NCBI RefSeq assembly: GCF_000372825.1
Contig: NZ_KB910516.1
Location: 148,911-212,910, forward strand
Length of the DNA: 64,000 nt
Direction: 5' to 3'
From: Methylobacterium sp. 77
Lineage (GTDB): Bacteria; Pseudomonadota; Alphaproteobacteria; Rhizobiales; Beijerinckiaceae
The translations under genes and the position numbers were made by a program. This document shows, piece by piece, positions 17,496 through 27,300 of the stretch; the stretch's first letter is position 1, and every line of letters starts with the position of its first letter. The notes under the pieces are model-generated. The model did no database searches, was not told the DNA's origin, and saw only the letters and a program-made list of their open reading frames with translations.

Positions 17496-18074
17496 TCAGT
17501 GTCCGGAATTCACCCAGCGGACGACGTCGGCGAGGACGATGCTCAGCGCGGCATCGAGACCTACCGCGGCATTGCCGGCCTCCACCTTCGCCACCGGCAC
17601 CCTTGCAGTGAAGATGCGCGCGGCGACCACCTTGCCGGTGCCGTCGGTGATCAGCTTGGCCGAGATGTCCACCACCGCCTCGCCGGAGCCTGTCGCGATG
17701 TCGAAGGCGCGGATTTCGCTGATCAGCGCATAATCGGCGACGATCTTGTCTCCGGGGCGGCTCACGGATTTCAGGCGGCCTGAATTCTCCAGGCTCTGGA
17801 TCAACCGCGTCTGGACGAGGCGGGGCAGGCGATCGGCCCATTGGCCGCCGCCGAGGAACGAAAGCTCCCCACCAGTCTGGCGAACGATGATGCGGTCCTG
17901 CTCAAAAGGCTGGAGTCCGACCGGCTCGGCCACCGAGATCGACCGTGCCGCCACGCTCGGCCGGCCGGAACTCGGCAGGGCGGCGAGATCGAAGGTGAGG
18001 GGCGCCCCGCCGCCGCAACCGCCGAGGACGGTGGCAAGACAGGCGAGCACGAGAGCATTCGAGCGAAACGTCAT
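17496..18074 (-). CDS. ABC-type transport auxiliary lipoprotein (PqiC-like)
   Basis: This 192-residue lipoprotein begins MTFRSNALVLACLATVLGGC, a signal peptide ending in a lipobox with the lipidated Cys at residue 20. The rest matches the PqiC-like lipoproteins that accompany MCE transporters (SISVAEPVGLQPFEQDRIIV, WADRLPRLVQTRLIQSLENS). It is last in the mlaE-mlaF-mlaD set and should sit in the outer or inner membrane facing the periplasm. The ATG at 18074 was chosen for the signal peptide; the frame extends further upstream without coding character. Confidence 0.82.
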   Translation of the reverse strand: MTFRSNALVLACLATVLGGCGGGAPLTFDLAALPSSGRPSVAARSISVAEPVGLQPFEQDRIIVRQTGGELSFLGGGQWADRLPRLVQTRLIQSLENSGRLKSVSRPGDKIVADYALISEIRAFDIATGSGEAVVDISAKLITDGTGKVVAARIFTARVPVAKVEAGNAAVGLDAALSIVLADVVRWVNSGH

Positions 18075-18183
18075 CCGGCGGGCCTGGGAACCTTTGCAGT
18101 GCGACACGAAGCGCAACCGTAAACTACGGCAAAGCCGTTTTCGTGCCGTGTCGTCGGACACCTGCGGCCTGATCCACCGAGGT

Positions 18184-19266
18184 TCAGCGACCACCGTTGT
18201 ATTCCGGCAACGACGGCTTGCCACCGAAGATCACCTGGGAGGGGTCCCGCTCGAGGCTTTTCACCGTGCGGTTGAGCGTATTCAGCGTGCGCTGCCCATC
18301 CGAGGACAGGGCCTCGACCTCGCGCCGTCCAGTGCCGCTGAGCCGGCTGAAGCTCGACGCGATGGTGGAGGTCCGCTTATCGAGATTCTCGGACAGGGTG
18401 CGGAAGGCCTTGCCGGCGTCGCGCACCGAGATGGCGGCGTCGCGAACCTCGGCGAAGGTGCTGCTGCCGGCCTGACCGGATGCCGAGCCGAGGAAGCCTT
18501 CAGCGCCCTTCAACACGTTGTCGACCCGGTCGGCCGAGGCGTTGAGCTTGCCGGCGAGCGATCGTGCATCCTTCACCGCGCCCTCGATATCGGGCGTCGT
18601 GGTGTTGAGTGCGGCGGAGAAGCGCTCGGCGTTGTCGATGACCCGGTTGAGCTTCTGTCCGTCGATGGCCTTCACCAGCGAGCTCACCGCCGGCCCGGCA
18701 TCGTTCAGGGTCTTGGAAAAGGCTTCGACGTTGGCGAGCGTCCTGGTGATCGCGCCTTCGTTGCCGGCGACGAGTTTGTCGAGGCGCTGCAGCATGTCGT
18801 CGGCGCGCTGCGCGATCTGCTTGGCCGCCGCCATCATGTCCTGAATGTCGGAACTGTCGGCGAAGATCGTCGGGGTCTGGTCGCCCGAACCCGGTGTGAG
18901 CGGCGGCGAATCCGCGTTGCCGCCCGAGAGTGAGATCGTCGACACGCCAGTCAGCATCGCGGAATCGAGGCGGGCGCGGGTGTCGGCGCGCAGAGGCGTG
19001 GTCCGGTCCACTTCCACCATGGCGACGACGCGGCGCGGGTCCTGCGGCAGCAGGCGCACATCCATCACCTCGCCGACCTTGATGCCGTTGAAAGCGACGG
19101 TCGAACCCTTGGCGAGCCCGCCGACGCTGCCGGAAAAGACGATGCGCACGCCCTGGCGGACCTGGCTCCGCGATCCGCCCTGCAGCCAGAAAACGAAGCC
19201 GAAGGCGGCCACGAGGACCGCAAGGGTGAAGGCGCCGACAAGGGCGTAGTTCGCACGGGTCTCCAT
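18184..19266 (-). CDS. mlaD: MCE-family lipid-binding protein MlaD
   Basis: The roughly 360-residue protein has one N-terminal membrane anchor (YALVGAFTLAVLVAAFGFVF), an MCE domain (about 38-120, with GLAKGSTVAFNGIKVGEV) and a long helical C-terminal tail (coiled coil with KQIAQRADDMLQRLDKL). It would bind phospholipid in the periplasm as the substrate-binding part of the MlaFED-type transporter. The start is uncertain: METRANY (19266) is chosen from family comparison; MADPMETR (19278) is possible. The lipoprotein gene begins 109 bp downstream. Confidence 0.87.
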   Translation of the reverse strand: METRANYALVGAFTLAVLVAAFGFVFWLQGGSRSQVRQGVRIVFSGSVGGLAKGSTVAFNGIKVGEVMDVRLLPQDPRRVVAMVEVDRTTPLRADTRARLDSAMLTGVSTISLSGGNADSPPLTPGSGDQTPTIFADSSDIQDMMAAAKQIAQRADDMLQRLDKLVAGNEGAITRTLANVEAFSKTLNDAGPAVSSLVKAIDGQKLNRVIDNAERFSAALNTTTPDIEGAVKDARSLAGKLNASADRVDNVLKGAEGFLGSASGQAGSSTFAEVRDAAISVRDAGKAFRTLSENLDKRTSTIASSFSRLSGTGRREVEALSSDGQRTLNTLNRTVKSLERDPSQVIFGGKPSLPEYNGGR

Positions 19267-19349
19267 CGGATCAGCCATACTCCGGATGGGCATCGCCCGT
19301 GCGGTGCGCCACGGCACGCAAGGCGTGGACCGTCCGCAGGTTCCTGTGT

Positions 19350-20174
19350 TCAAGCATGGGCGTGCACCCCGCCGGTCACGATGGCGCGGGCCCGCTTGCC
19401 GTGGAAATAAGAGCGCAGCCAGGGATGGTCGCTCGCCAGCATGGCGTCGATCGGGCCCTGCGCGATGATCTGGCCGTCGCCGAGGGCCGCGATGCGATCG
19501 CAGGCCGTGTAGAGGCTGTCGAGATCGTGCGTCACCATGAAGACGGTGAGACCCAGCGTCTGTTTCAGCGTGGCCACCAATTCGTCGAACTCGCCGGCGC
19601 CGATCGGGTCGAGACCGGAGGTCGGCTCGTCGAGGAAGAGGATTTCCGGGTCGAGGGCGAGGGAGCGGGCGAGCGCGGCGCGCTTGATCATGCCGCCCGA
19701 GAGTTCGGAAGGCAGCTTGTCGGCGGCATCGGGCTTCAGGCCCACCATCTCGATCTTGAGGCGCGCGAACTCGTCGAGCAGGCGCTCGGACAGGTTCAGG
19801 TGCTCGCGCATGGGCATCTGGATATTCTGCTTGACGGTCAGGGCCGAGAACAGCGCGCCCTGTTGGAACAGGACGCCCCAGCGCTGCTCGATCTGCCGGC
19901 GGCGGGCCATGGTCATTCCGTCGACATCCTCGCCGAACACCTCGATCGTGCCCGAACGCTTCGGCACGAGGCCGAGGATGGTCCGAGTCAACACCGACTT
20001 GCCCTGCCCGGAAGGGCCGACGAAGCCGAGGATTTCGCCCCGATAGATGTCGAGGTTGAGCCCCTTCATCACGATCTTATCGCCAAAGCCGACCACGAGA
20101 TCGCGGACGCCGATGATGACGTCGCGAGGTGGGGCGCTGTCGAACTGCGCGGGGGGCGAGGACATGTGATTCAC
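19350..20174 (-). CDS. mlaF: ABC transporter ATP-binding protein MlaF
   Basis: The 274-residue ATPase powers the MCE lipid transporter. It has Walker A GPSGQGKS (about 53-60), Q-loop LFQQGALFSALTV, ABC signature LSGGMIKRAALARSLAL, Walker B ILFLDEPTSGLDP and H-loop VTHD. The GALFS and LSGGM variants are typical of MlaF/Mkl ATPases. The stop of mlaE lies 5 nt before this start, so they are one transcript. MSSPP at 20165 is an alternative start. Confidence 0.93.
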   Translation of the reverse strand: MNHMSSPPAQFDSAPPRDVIIGVRDLVVGFGDKIVMKGLNLDIYRGEILGFVGPSGQGKSVLTRTILGLVPKRSGTIEVFGEDVDGMTMARRRQIEQRWGVLFQQGALFSALTVKQNIQMPMREHLNLSERLLDEFARLKIEMVGLKPDAADKLPSELSGGMIKRAALARSLALDPEILFLDEPTSGLDPIGAGEFDELVATLKQTLGLTVFMVTHDLDSLYTACDRIAALGDGQIIAQGPIDAMLASDHPWLRSYFHGKRARAIVTGGVHAHA

Positions 20175-20179
20175 GGCGG

Positions 20180-21349
20180 TCAGAAATCGATGGCCGCGAA
20201 GAACACGGCGAAAAGTCCATCAAGCACGATGACCATGAAAATAGACTTCACGACTGAGGCCGTGACGTGGCGCCCGAGCGATTCAGCCGATCCTTCGACC
20301 GCGAAACCTTCGATCGTGGCGATGATTCCGATGATGAGTGCCATGAACGGCGCTTTGATCAGACCGACCGCCACGTGGTGGAACGAGACTGCGGCCTGGA
20401 GCCTGGCCAGGAACGCGTCGACGGTCATGCCGCCGTAGAGCGATGCGGTGAGGCCGCCGCCGGCCAGAGCCGCCAGTGAGGCGAGGAAGGCGAGGATCGG
20501 CAGGCCGATCACCAGCGCGAGAATGCGCGGCACGATGAGGATCTCGATCGGGTCGAGGCCCATCACCCGCAGGGCATCGACCTCCTCGCGCATGCGCATG
20601 GACCCGATCTCGGCGGTGAAGGCCGAGCCCGAACGTCCAGCCACCATGATCGAGGTGAGTAGGACGCCGAGTTCGCGCAGGATGAGCAGGCCGATCAGGT
20701 TGACGACGAAACTCTGCGCGCCGAAGCGCTGAAGCTGGAAGATGCCTTGCTGCGCGACGATGCCGCCCACCAGGAACGAGATCAGCATGATGATCGGCAC
20801 GCCGCGGAAGGCGACCTGTTCGAGCTGGTTGACCAGTGCCGTGCCGCGGAAGGTGCTGGGGCGCGAGGCGACTCGGATACACGCCGTCACCACCTCTCCG
20901 AGGAAGGCCAGGCCGCTCACCAGATCGGATTTCGCCCCGACGACGCGCATTCCGAGATCGTGCAGGAAGCCGATGAAACGCCCGCGCTGCGGCTTGCCGA
21001 TGTAGCCATCGTCCGGCAGCTTCATCTCGCCGAGGAGAATGCGGTGCTCGGGCGTGGTGCCGGCATAGGCGAGGCGGCCGCCGGCGGCTTCGATCTCGCC
21101 GCGGGTCCGTTCCAGCACCCAGGCGCCGAGTGTATCGAGGCGTTTGACGTCGGAGAGATCGAGGAGGATCGGAGTACCGTCGGCATGGCCGGCGATATGG
21201 GCGGCGGCCTTCTCCACGGACGAGCCCTGATCCGCAGTCCATCGGCCGCTCAAGGCGACGCGTCCACCCTCGCCGAGGATCACGGCTTCGGCGACATCTG
21301 GATTCTGTCTGGCTTCAGCGTGGCGCACGAAGCGCAACTCCCGGTTCAT
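20180..21349 (-). CDS. mlaE: MlaE-family permease with N-terminal STAS domain
   Basis: The 389-residue inner-membrane permease of the lipid transporter has an N-terminal STAS-like domain (about 20-115; ILLDLSDVKRLDTLGAWVLE) fused to the MlaE domain. The MlaE domain shows IIMLISFLVGGIVAQQGIF, LGVLLTSIMVAGRSGSAFTA and EIGSMRMREEVDALRVMGLD, a family signature. Fusion of STAS and permease replaces the separate MlaB of enterics and is common in alphaproteobacteria. First gene of the four-gene operon. Confidence 0.92.
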   Translation of the reverse strand: MNRELRFVRHAEARQNPDVAEAVILGEGGRVALSGRWTADQGSSVEKAAAHIAGHADGTPILLDLSDVKRLDTLGAWVLERTRGEIEAAGGRLAYAGTTPEHRILLGEMKLPDDGYIGKPQRGRFIGFLHDLGMRVVGAKSDLVSGLAFLGEVVTACIRVASRPSTFRGTALVNQLEQVAFRGVPIIMLISFLVGGIVAQQGIFQLQRFGAQSFVVNLIGLLILRELGVLLTSIMVAGRSGSAFTAEIGSMRMREEVDALRVMGLDPIEILIVPRILALVIGLPILAFLASLAALAGGGLTASLYGGMTVDAFLARLQAAVSFHHVAVGLIKAPFMALIIGIIATIEGFAVEGSAESLGRHVTASVVKSIFMVIVLDGLFAVFFAAIDF

Positions 21350-21414
21350 GCGTGAAAAACGCAGATCAAGGTTACGGATTGGTCAAGGTTGGTGATCTGC
21401 GGCTGAGTGCTGAC

Positions 21415-22608
21415 TCACAAACGTGGCCGTGTGAAGGGCCCTCTCGCTGCGACGCGCGCGGAAAGTGTCACCAGGCACAGGCCGGACAGGGCCAGCGGCG
21501 CCATCAGTGCGAAGGCGAGGCTACCTCCACCGGCCTGATAAGCGACACCGCAGAGAATCGTGGCGCTCGCCGAAGCGAAGGCATTGACGGCGCTCGACAT
21601 GCCCTGGGCGCGACCCCGTGCGCCGTCCGGCGCGAAGGCCGAGATCGCCGTCATCGCGCCGAGCTGCGTCGCGCCGAAGCTGAACGCGTGAAGCAGTTGC
21701 AGGAACAGGGCCGGCACGAGGTCGCTGCCGAACTGGGACAGCCCAATCACTCGCACGAGCGAGGCGACGGCTCCGAGGCCGATTAGCCGGAACGGTGTCC
21801 GCCAACGAGTGGGCCAGCGGCTGACCGTCGCAAAGAACACGATCTCGGCTGCGACGCCCGTCGCCCAGAGAAGGCCGATCCACGAGGAAGAGATGCCGTT
21901 GGCCTGCCAATGGATGCTGCCGAACGCATAGGTCGCCGCATGACTCGCCTGGATCGTCGCCTGCGCGCCGATGCAGAGCCAGAGCACGCGGGGCAGGCGC
22001 GGGCGCTCGCCCGTCTTCATCGGCGATCGAGGCACCTGCGCCTCCACTGGGCTCGCGAAGATGGTGGTCGCTGCGACGAGCGCGAGGCCGGTGAGAAGAA
22101 CCGGCACGGCAAGGCGCTCTCCCATGCCGCTCAAGGCGGCCCCGCCGAGCAAGCTCGCGATGAGAAAGCCGACGGACCCGGCCATGCGGATGCGGGCGTA
22201 GTCGAGCCTCTTGCTATGTCGGACGGCGGCAAGGGTCAGGTAATCGATCGTCGGTACGAGCGGTGCGCCGGCGGCGGCATTGACGGCGACGAGCAGCGCG
22301 AGGATCGGCCATCCGACCGCGGCACCGGCCGGCATCAACGCGTAGGTGGCCGCAACCACGAGGCTGCCGACGAGGAGGAGGCGCCGCGCGGCCACGCCTC
22401 GGTCGATCAGCCCGACGAGTGGCGTCGTCGCGATGATCTTCATCGCGATGGGAAGCGCCAGCAGGGCTCCGATGATCCGCGCATCGAGGCCGAGCGCCTT
22501 CAGCCAGACCGGCATGAACGGCATGGCGATGCCGATCTCGACGAAGACCACAGCATAGAGCAGCGACAGACGCGCCGCCTTCGGCTCCGCCGGCATGGGT
22601 TGTGACAC
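21415..22608 (-). CDS. MFS transporter (PPP/HcaT-like)
   Basis: The 397-residue protein has about 12 membrane segments and the 'MFS_1-like' pattern seen in the 3-phenylpropionate (HcaT) group. Landmarks are YAVVFVEIGIAMPFMPVWLK at the N-terminus, an IRMAGSVGFLIASLLGG block in helix 4-5 (R-x-x-G-S-x-G-F), and QLLHAFSFGATQLGAMTA in the second half. Substrate is not predictable. It lies 65 bp downstream of the mlaE start region in reverse order and is divergent from the CheZ-like gene. Confidence 0.82.
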   Translation of the reverse strand: MSQPMPAEPKAARLSLLYAVVFVEIGIAMPFMPVWLKALGLDARIIGALLALPIAMKIIATTPLVGLIDRGVAARRLLLVGSLVVAATYALMPAGAAVGWPILALLVAVNAAAGAPLVPTIDYLTLAAVRHSKRLDYARIRMAGSVGFLIASLLGGAALSGMGERLAVPVLLTGLALVAATTIFASPVEAQVPRSPMKTGERPRLPRVLWLCIGAQATIQASHAATYAFGSIHWQANGISSSWIGLLWATGVAAEIVFFATVSRWPTRWRTPFRLIGLGAVASLVRVIGLSQFGSDLVPALFLQLLHAFSFGATQLGAMTAISAFAPDGARGRAQGMSSAVNAFASASATILCGVAYQAGGGSLAFALMAPLALSGLCLVTLSARVAARGPFTRPRL

Positions 22609-22778
22609 GGAGAAGACCGCTCGGTTGAGATGCGAAGCGACAGAAGGGCGAAGCGCTGCTGGCCGCTGACGAAGACCCGACCCGTAAAGCCGGCGTTAAA
22701 GCCGTCATGTCAATCTGCCGCCGCTGGTCCCCGCGACTTCGCGCAATGGCGCGAGGCACCATCAAGGACACGAGTTTC

Positions 22779-23756
22779 ATGTCGGTTATGCGTTCGCTCA
22801 CATCGGTCGATGCGTCGGAATACGACCGGATCGAAGCCGCCATGAGCGAGAGCGAGCGCGGCCGCTGGTTCCTCGCCGAATATGGCCGCCGCAACCGGAC
22901 CGCCGACACCGACATGCTGCTCGGCGCCATCTCGCGCCTCGAGCACGCGGTGACGGCCGACCGCCCCTCCGACCAGGAGAGCGAGCGGGTCGGGCGCATG
23001 CGCGGCGACCTGATGGACATGGCTCACGCCATTGCCCGCACCAAGGCCGAGATCGCGGCGATCAGCACGGTGGACCAGGATCAGAGCCGGCTCGGCATCG
23101 CCTCCGTCGCCCTCGACGCGATCATCCGCTCCACCGAGCGCGCAACGTCCGACATTCTCGGCGCCGCGGAGGAGGTCCAGGAGACCGCCTGGACCTTGCG
23201 CGAATCCGGCACCGATCCGTCGATCTGCGACGTGCTCGATCGCCGGGCCACGGAGATCTACACTGCCTGCTCGTTCCAGGACCTGACGGCGCAGCGCACT
23301 GCCCGCATCATCCATACCCTGCGCTATCTCGAAGAGCGCCTCGCGGCGATGATCGCGATCTGGGGTGGCGAGGTCGACTCGATTCCGCCGGCACCGGGCT
23401 CCACCCTGCCGAACGTCGCCGCGGACCTCGACCAGAGTGACGTGGATCGCTTCATCGACATGGACGTCGACCGGGTAGAGACCAAGCCCGTGCTGCCTCC
23501 TTTGCCTGTCTCGGAGAGCATGCACGACGAAGTGCTGTTCGTGGACACGTCATCGCCCGACGAAGGGGCCATGTCTGAAGGGCCTATTCACGAAGTGCCC
23601 GATGCCGAGGTTTCGGACGACGAGGCCGCCCCTGTCGAGGTTCAGGACGACGAGGCCGAGCCGACGGCAATCGCAGCGGAGAAGACCGACATCGCCACGG
23701 CCTTCGCCGATATCGACGGCTTGAGCGAGGAAGAAAAACTCGCCCTGTTCTCCTGA
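22779..23756 (+). CDS. CheZ-like response-regulator phosphatase
   Basis: The 325-residue protein resembles CheZ, which dephosphorylates CheY-P. The hallmark FQDLTAQRTARI is present with Asp168 and Gln172, the same four-residue spacing as the catalytic pair Asp143/Gln147 of E. coli CheZ. It is preceded by a long helical region (TERATSDILGAAEEVQETA) able to form the four-helix bundle. The acidic C-terminal tail (about 240-325) replaces the usual linker and lacks an obvious CheY-binding helix. The ATG at 22779 has AAGGA upstream; starts at 22707 and 22746 do not. No other che gene is close; an HPt gene lies 8.4 kb downstream. Confidence 0.72.
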   Translation: MSVMRSLTSVDASEYDRIEAAMSESERGRWFLAEYGRRNRTADTDMLLGAISRLEHAVTADRPSDQESERVGRMRGDLMDMAHAIARTKAEIAAISTVDQDQSRLGIASVALDAIIRSTERATSDILGAAEEVQETAWTLRESGTDPSICDVLDRRATEIYTACSFQDLTAQRTARIIHTLRYLEERLAAMIAIWGGEVDSIPPAPGSTLPNVAADLDQSDVDRFIDMDVDRVETKPVLPPLPVSESMHDEVLFVDTSSPDEGAMSEGPIHEVPDAEVSDDEAAPVEVQDDEAEPTAIAAEKTDIATAFADIDGLSEEEKLALFS

Positions 23757-23809
23757 ACCTGAAGAATTCAACCGCGCGCAGCGTCTCCGGCGCTGATAAA
23801 AGGGCCGCC

Positions 23810-24250
23810 ATGGCCCTTCATCTCCTGAAGCTCTGCGTCGGTCCCGCGACGATCGAGGAGCTAGAACAGCGCATCGCCCGCAATCGGGCCGACGCGTCGG
23901 AGGCGGGGCGCGATCCTTCCACATTCCATGTGACGCGGATGGTGCCGAAGCGGGCTTCGGCCATCGCCGGCCAGGGCTCGATCTACTGGGTCATCAAGGG
24001 CACGTTGTGCTGCCGTCAATCGATCATGGCGATCGAGCCGTTCACGGATACGGATGGAATCGGACGTTGCCGCCTCGTCCTCGATCCCGTGGTCGTGGCG
24101 GTCAATCCGCGCCCCTGCCGACCGTTTCAGGGCTGGCGCTATCTGACGGTTCGGTCGGCACCGGCCGATCTCGACATGCACCGGTCCGACGGCCTCGCCG
24201 ACATGCCCGAGTCGCTGCGCCGTGAACTCTCCGTCCTCGGCCTGATCTGA
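23810..24250 (+). CDS. DUF1489 family protein
   Basis: The 146-residue protein matches DUF1489 (COG5458), alphaproteobacterial proteins of unknown function. Recognisable parts are LHLLKLCVGPATIEELE, the VTRMVPKRASAIAGQGSIYW block, GIGRCRLVLDP and FQGWRYL. No signal peptide or membrane segment, so probably cytosolic. The start has AAGGG 5 nt upstream. It lies 53 bp downstream of the CheZ-like gene in the same direction and converges with the giant coiled-coil gene. Confidence 0.85.
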   Translation: MALHLLKLCVGPATIEELEQRIARNRADASEAGRDPSTFHVTRMVPKRASAIAGQGSIYWVIKGTLCCRQSIMAIEPFTDTDGIGRCRLVLDPVVVAVNPRPCRPFQGWRYLTVRSAPADLDMHRSDGLADMPESLRRELSVLGLI

Positions 24251-24305
24251 CGTTCACCTCGATGCGTCGACGGAGAGGCTTTCGCCGTCCCGTCGACGCA
24301 GCATC

Positions 24306-27300
24306 TCAGGCCCCCTCGAAGCGACCGCTCGCATGAGCGAGCATCGTGTAGACCTTGCCCGTTTCCGAGGTGAGGTAGGCATCGGCCCGCCGCGAGTCGC
24401 GATCGTTCTTGGAAACTTCGCCGAGCAGCCGCTCGAACTCCCCGACATAGCGATCCACCGTCCGGCGGAACTCGGCATCGGCCGCGTAGCGCCTGCGGAT
24501 CTCCTCGAAGGTCTGCCGACCCTGCGCCGTGTAGAGGCGGCGATCGAACAGGTTCGGCTCACCGCGACGATAGCGCTCCCACAACTCCACCGCCGTCTGA
24601 TGCTCGATCATCTTGGCGATGTCGGTTGAGATCGTCTCGAGGGCCGTCCGGCTCCGCTCCACGGCGGCCTTGTTCGGCTCGGTTCGCGTGGACTCGATTT
24701 TGGTCGAATCCGGCTTGTTCGCCTCCGGTCTGGTTGCCTCCGATTTGGCCTGTTCCGCCTTCACCACTCCGGGCTTGGACTGCTCGGCACGATCGGGAGG
24801 GGTCTTCGCCGGAGAGGACCCATCCGTGTCGTCATCGAGGGAGGCGCGGGTCAGGAGGTCCGAGAGCCAGCCTCTGTTGTCGCGCCCGCCGCGACCGGCC
24901 GGGGCGGGGATGCGCGAGGTTTCACCGGAACGCAGGGGAGCTTGGCTGGCAGCCCGGCCCGTAGCCGCCGGAGCGGAGACGATGCTCATCTGCTGGCCTG
25001 TGCGAGGCTCGGGAGCCTTGTCCTCACGGGCTTTCGCTTCAGGAACATTGGCACCGGTCCCGACCGTATCGGGCTCCGCCGGCTTGGGCTTCGCGGCGAT
25101 CGAGTCCGGAGCCTTGGCCTCCTGAAGCTTCGGGGCCGGAGCGTCGGCCTTGCGCGGCGCGGGGGCCGGCGCGGTCTGTGCCTTTGCGATTGGGGCAGGG
25201 CCACCATCCGGCTCCGCCACGTCGACGCCACGCCGCGACCGCGAGACGAGTGATGACAGTTCGTTCAGCGCCTTGATCTGGTCGGACACGACCCGGCGCA
25301 TCTCACTGGTGGCCTCTTCGGTCTCGCGTGGAATTGCCAGCACGCCGCGCTGCAGATCCGCCCGCGTGGCGTCCAACTCGCGACGAATCTCCGCTGCCAT
25401 CTCGCGCATACCCGCGACCGAGTCGCCGAAGCGTCCGGCCGCGCCTTCGAACACCACCATCATCTGCTCGGACGCACCGGAGATCGCCGCACGGACGGCG
25501 GCGGCAGTGCGCTCGCCCTCGTTGCCGGCATTGTCGCGAAGGCCCTCGAAGGCTCCGGTCACGCTGGCGCCCGCACTCTGGGCCGCATCCGACAAGCTGG
25601 TGGCGATACCACGAGCCCGCTCCTCAGCGGAACTGAGGGTCTCGGCCATCAGCGTGTCGAAGCGCGCGGTCTGCTCTTCGAGGGCGCCGGAGCGCGCCTC
25701 GATGCGTGTCAGCACCTCCTCCACCGCCTTGTCGCGGTTGGCGAGAAGATCGACGAGGCGCGCCTCGATGGATTCCAGCGAGCCCGCCGCGTTCGTGAGA
25801 GTGCCGGAATGGGTGCGGGCGATCTCGGTCAGCGAGCTTCCGCGCGCATCGAGCGATTTGGCGAGGTCGGAAGCATCGCGCAATGCGCCCTCGGCCACCG
25901 CCTTGAGCCGATCGACCTGTTCGGCCACGCTGCTGCTGGCGCGCTCGGTCTCGCCGCTGATCGCGGTAAGCGTTGCCTGCACCTGCTCGACCCGGCCCGA
26001 AAGGCCCTGTTCGATGGCGCCAAGATTCTCCCCCGCATCGCTGACCAGCTCGCGAAGGGCCGCGTTCGCACCTTCCACCCTATGGAGGACACCGCCGAGT
26101 TCGCTGCGAAGCCGATCGCTTGCTTCGTTGAGGGTCGCCAGCGCGCGAGATGCCCCGCCATCGATGGCCGCCAAGAGTGCGTTTCTGGATGCATCCGACT
26201 GTTCGGTGAGGTCGCGGACCCGGTCGCGCAGAGTGTCTGCGAGAGGCGTACCGCACTCGTTGAGGATGCGTTCGATCTCCTGGCTGCGCTCTCCAAGCGC
26301 CGCAGCAAGCTGGGACGCCGGGCCTTCGACGATGTCGCGAAGGCGCTCGGAATGCGTCGCCATCGCCTCGACGACGAGGTTTCCGCGTCCGTCGATCGTA
26401 TCCGCGATCGATCCTCCGCGCTCTTCGATGGCACGGGTGATGGTCTCCGCGCTCTCGGCGAGGCGGCGTGACAGCGACTGCCCGCGGGATTCGATCAGCG
26501 TAGCCAGGGCCGTCGACCGGCGATCGAAGCCGGCGATCATGTCCTGGTTGCGCCCGTCGATGAGGGCGGCGACGGCCTCGTTGCGCTGATCGAGAGCCGT
26601 GGCGAGCGCATCGGCATGGGCCTGCGCCAGGGCGGCGTGGCGGTCGACCCGTTCGTCGAAAGCGGCCAGCATGGTTGCGCTGTGCCCGTCCACCAGAGTG
26701 GCATAGGCGTCCTGGCGGTCGTCGAAGGCATTGGCCAGCGCATCGCCGCGTGAGGCGACGAGAGAGGCGAACACCTTCATCCGGCTGTCGATACGGTTCG
26801 TGAAGGCCTCGCTGCGGGCATCCACCGCCTCGGTCAGGGCGGTGCCCTGGTTGTCGATGGTGCGGGCGAATGCCGCCGCGCGGCTGTCCACCAGCTGGTC
26901 GAGGGCCCGCAGGCATTCGTCGAACAGGGATGCGATAGCCTGAGTGCGGGCATCCACCGATTGGGTCAGCGATAGGCCCTGGTGGTCGATGGTGCTCGTG
27001 AACTCCGCCGTACGGTTGTTCATCAGGTCGTCGAGCGCGCGCAGGCGCTCGTCGAATACGGTGGCCATGACCTGGGCGCTGGCCTCGACGGCCTGGCTCA
27101 GTGATGTACCGCGATTGTCGATGGTCCGAGCGAACTCCGCTGCGCGGTTGTCCACCAGATCGTCTAGGGCGCGCAGGCGCTCGTCGAAGAGTGCGCCCAT
27201 GGCATGGGTGCGGTCATCGACCGACTGATACAGGGCGCTGCCCTGACTCTCGACGGTGCGGGCGAATTCCGCCGTCCGGGTCTCCACGATGGTGTCGAGT

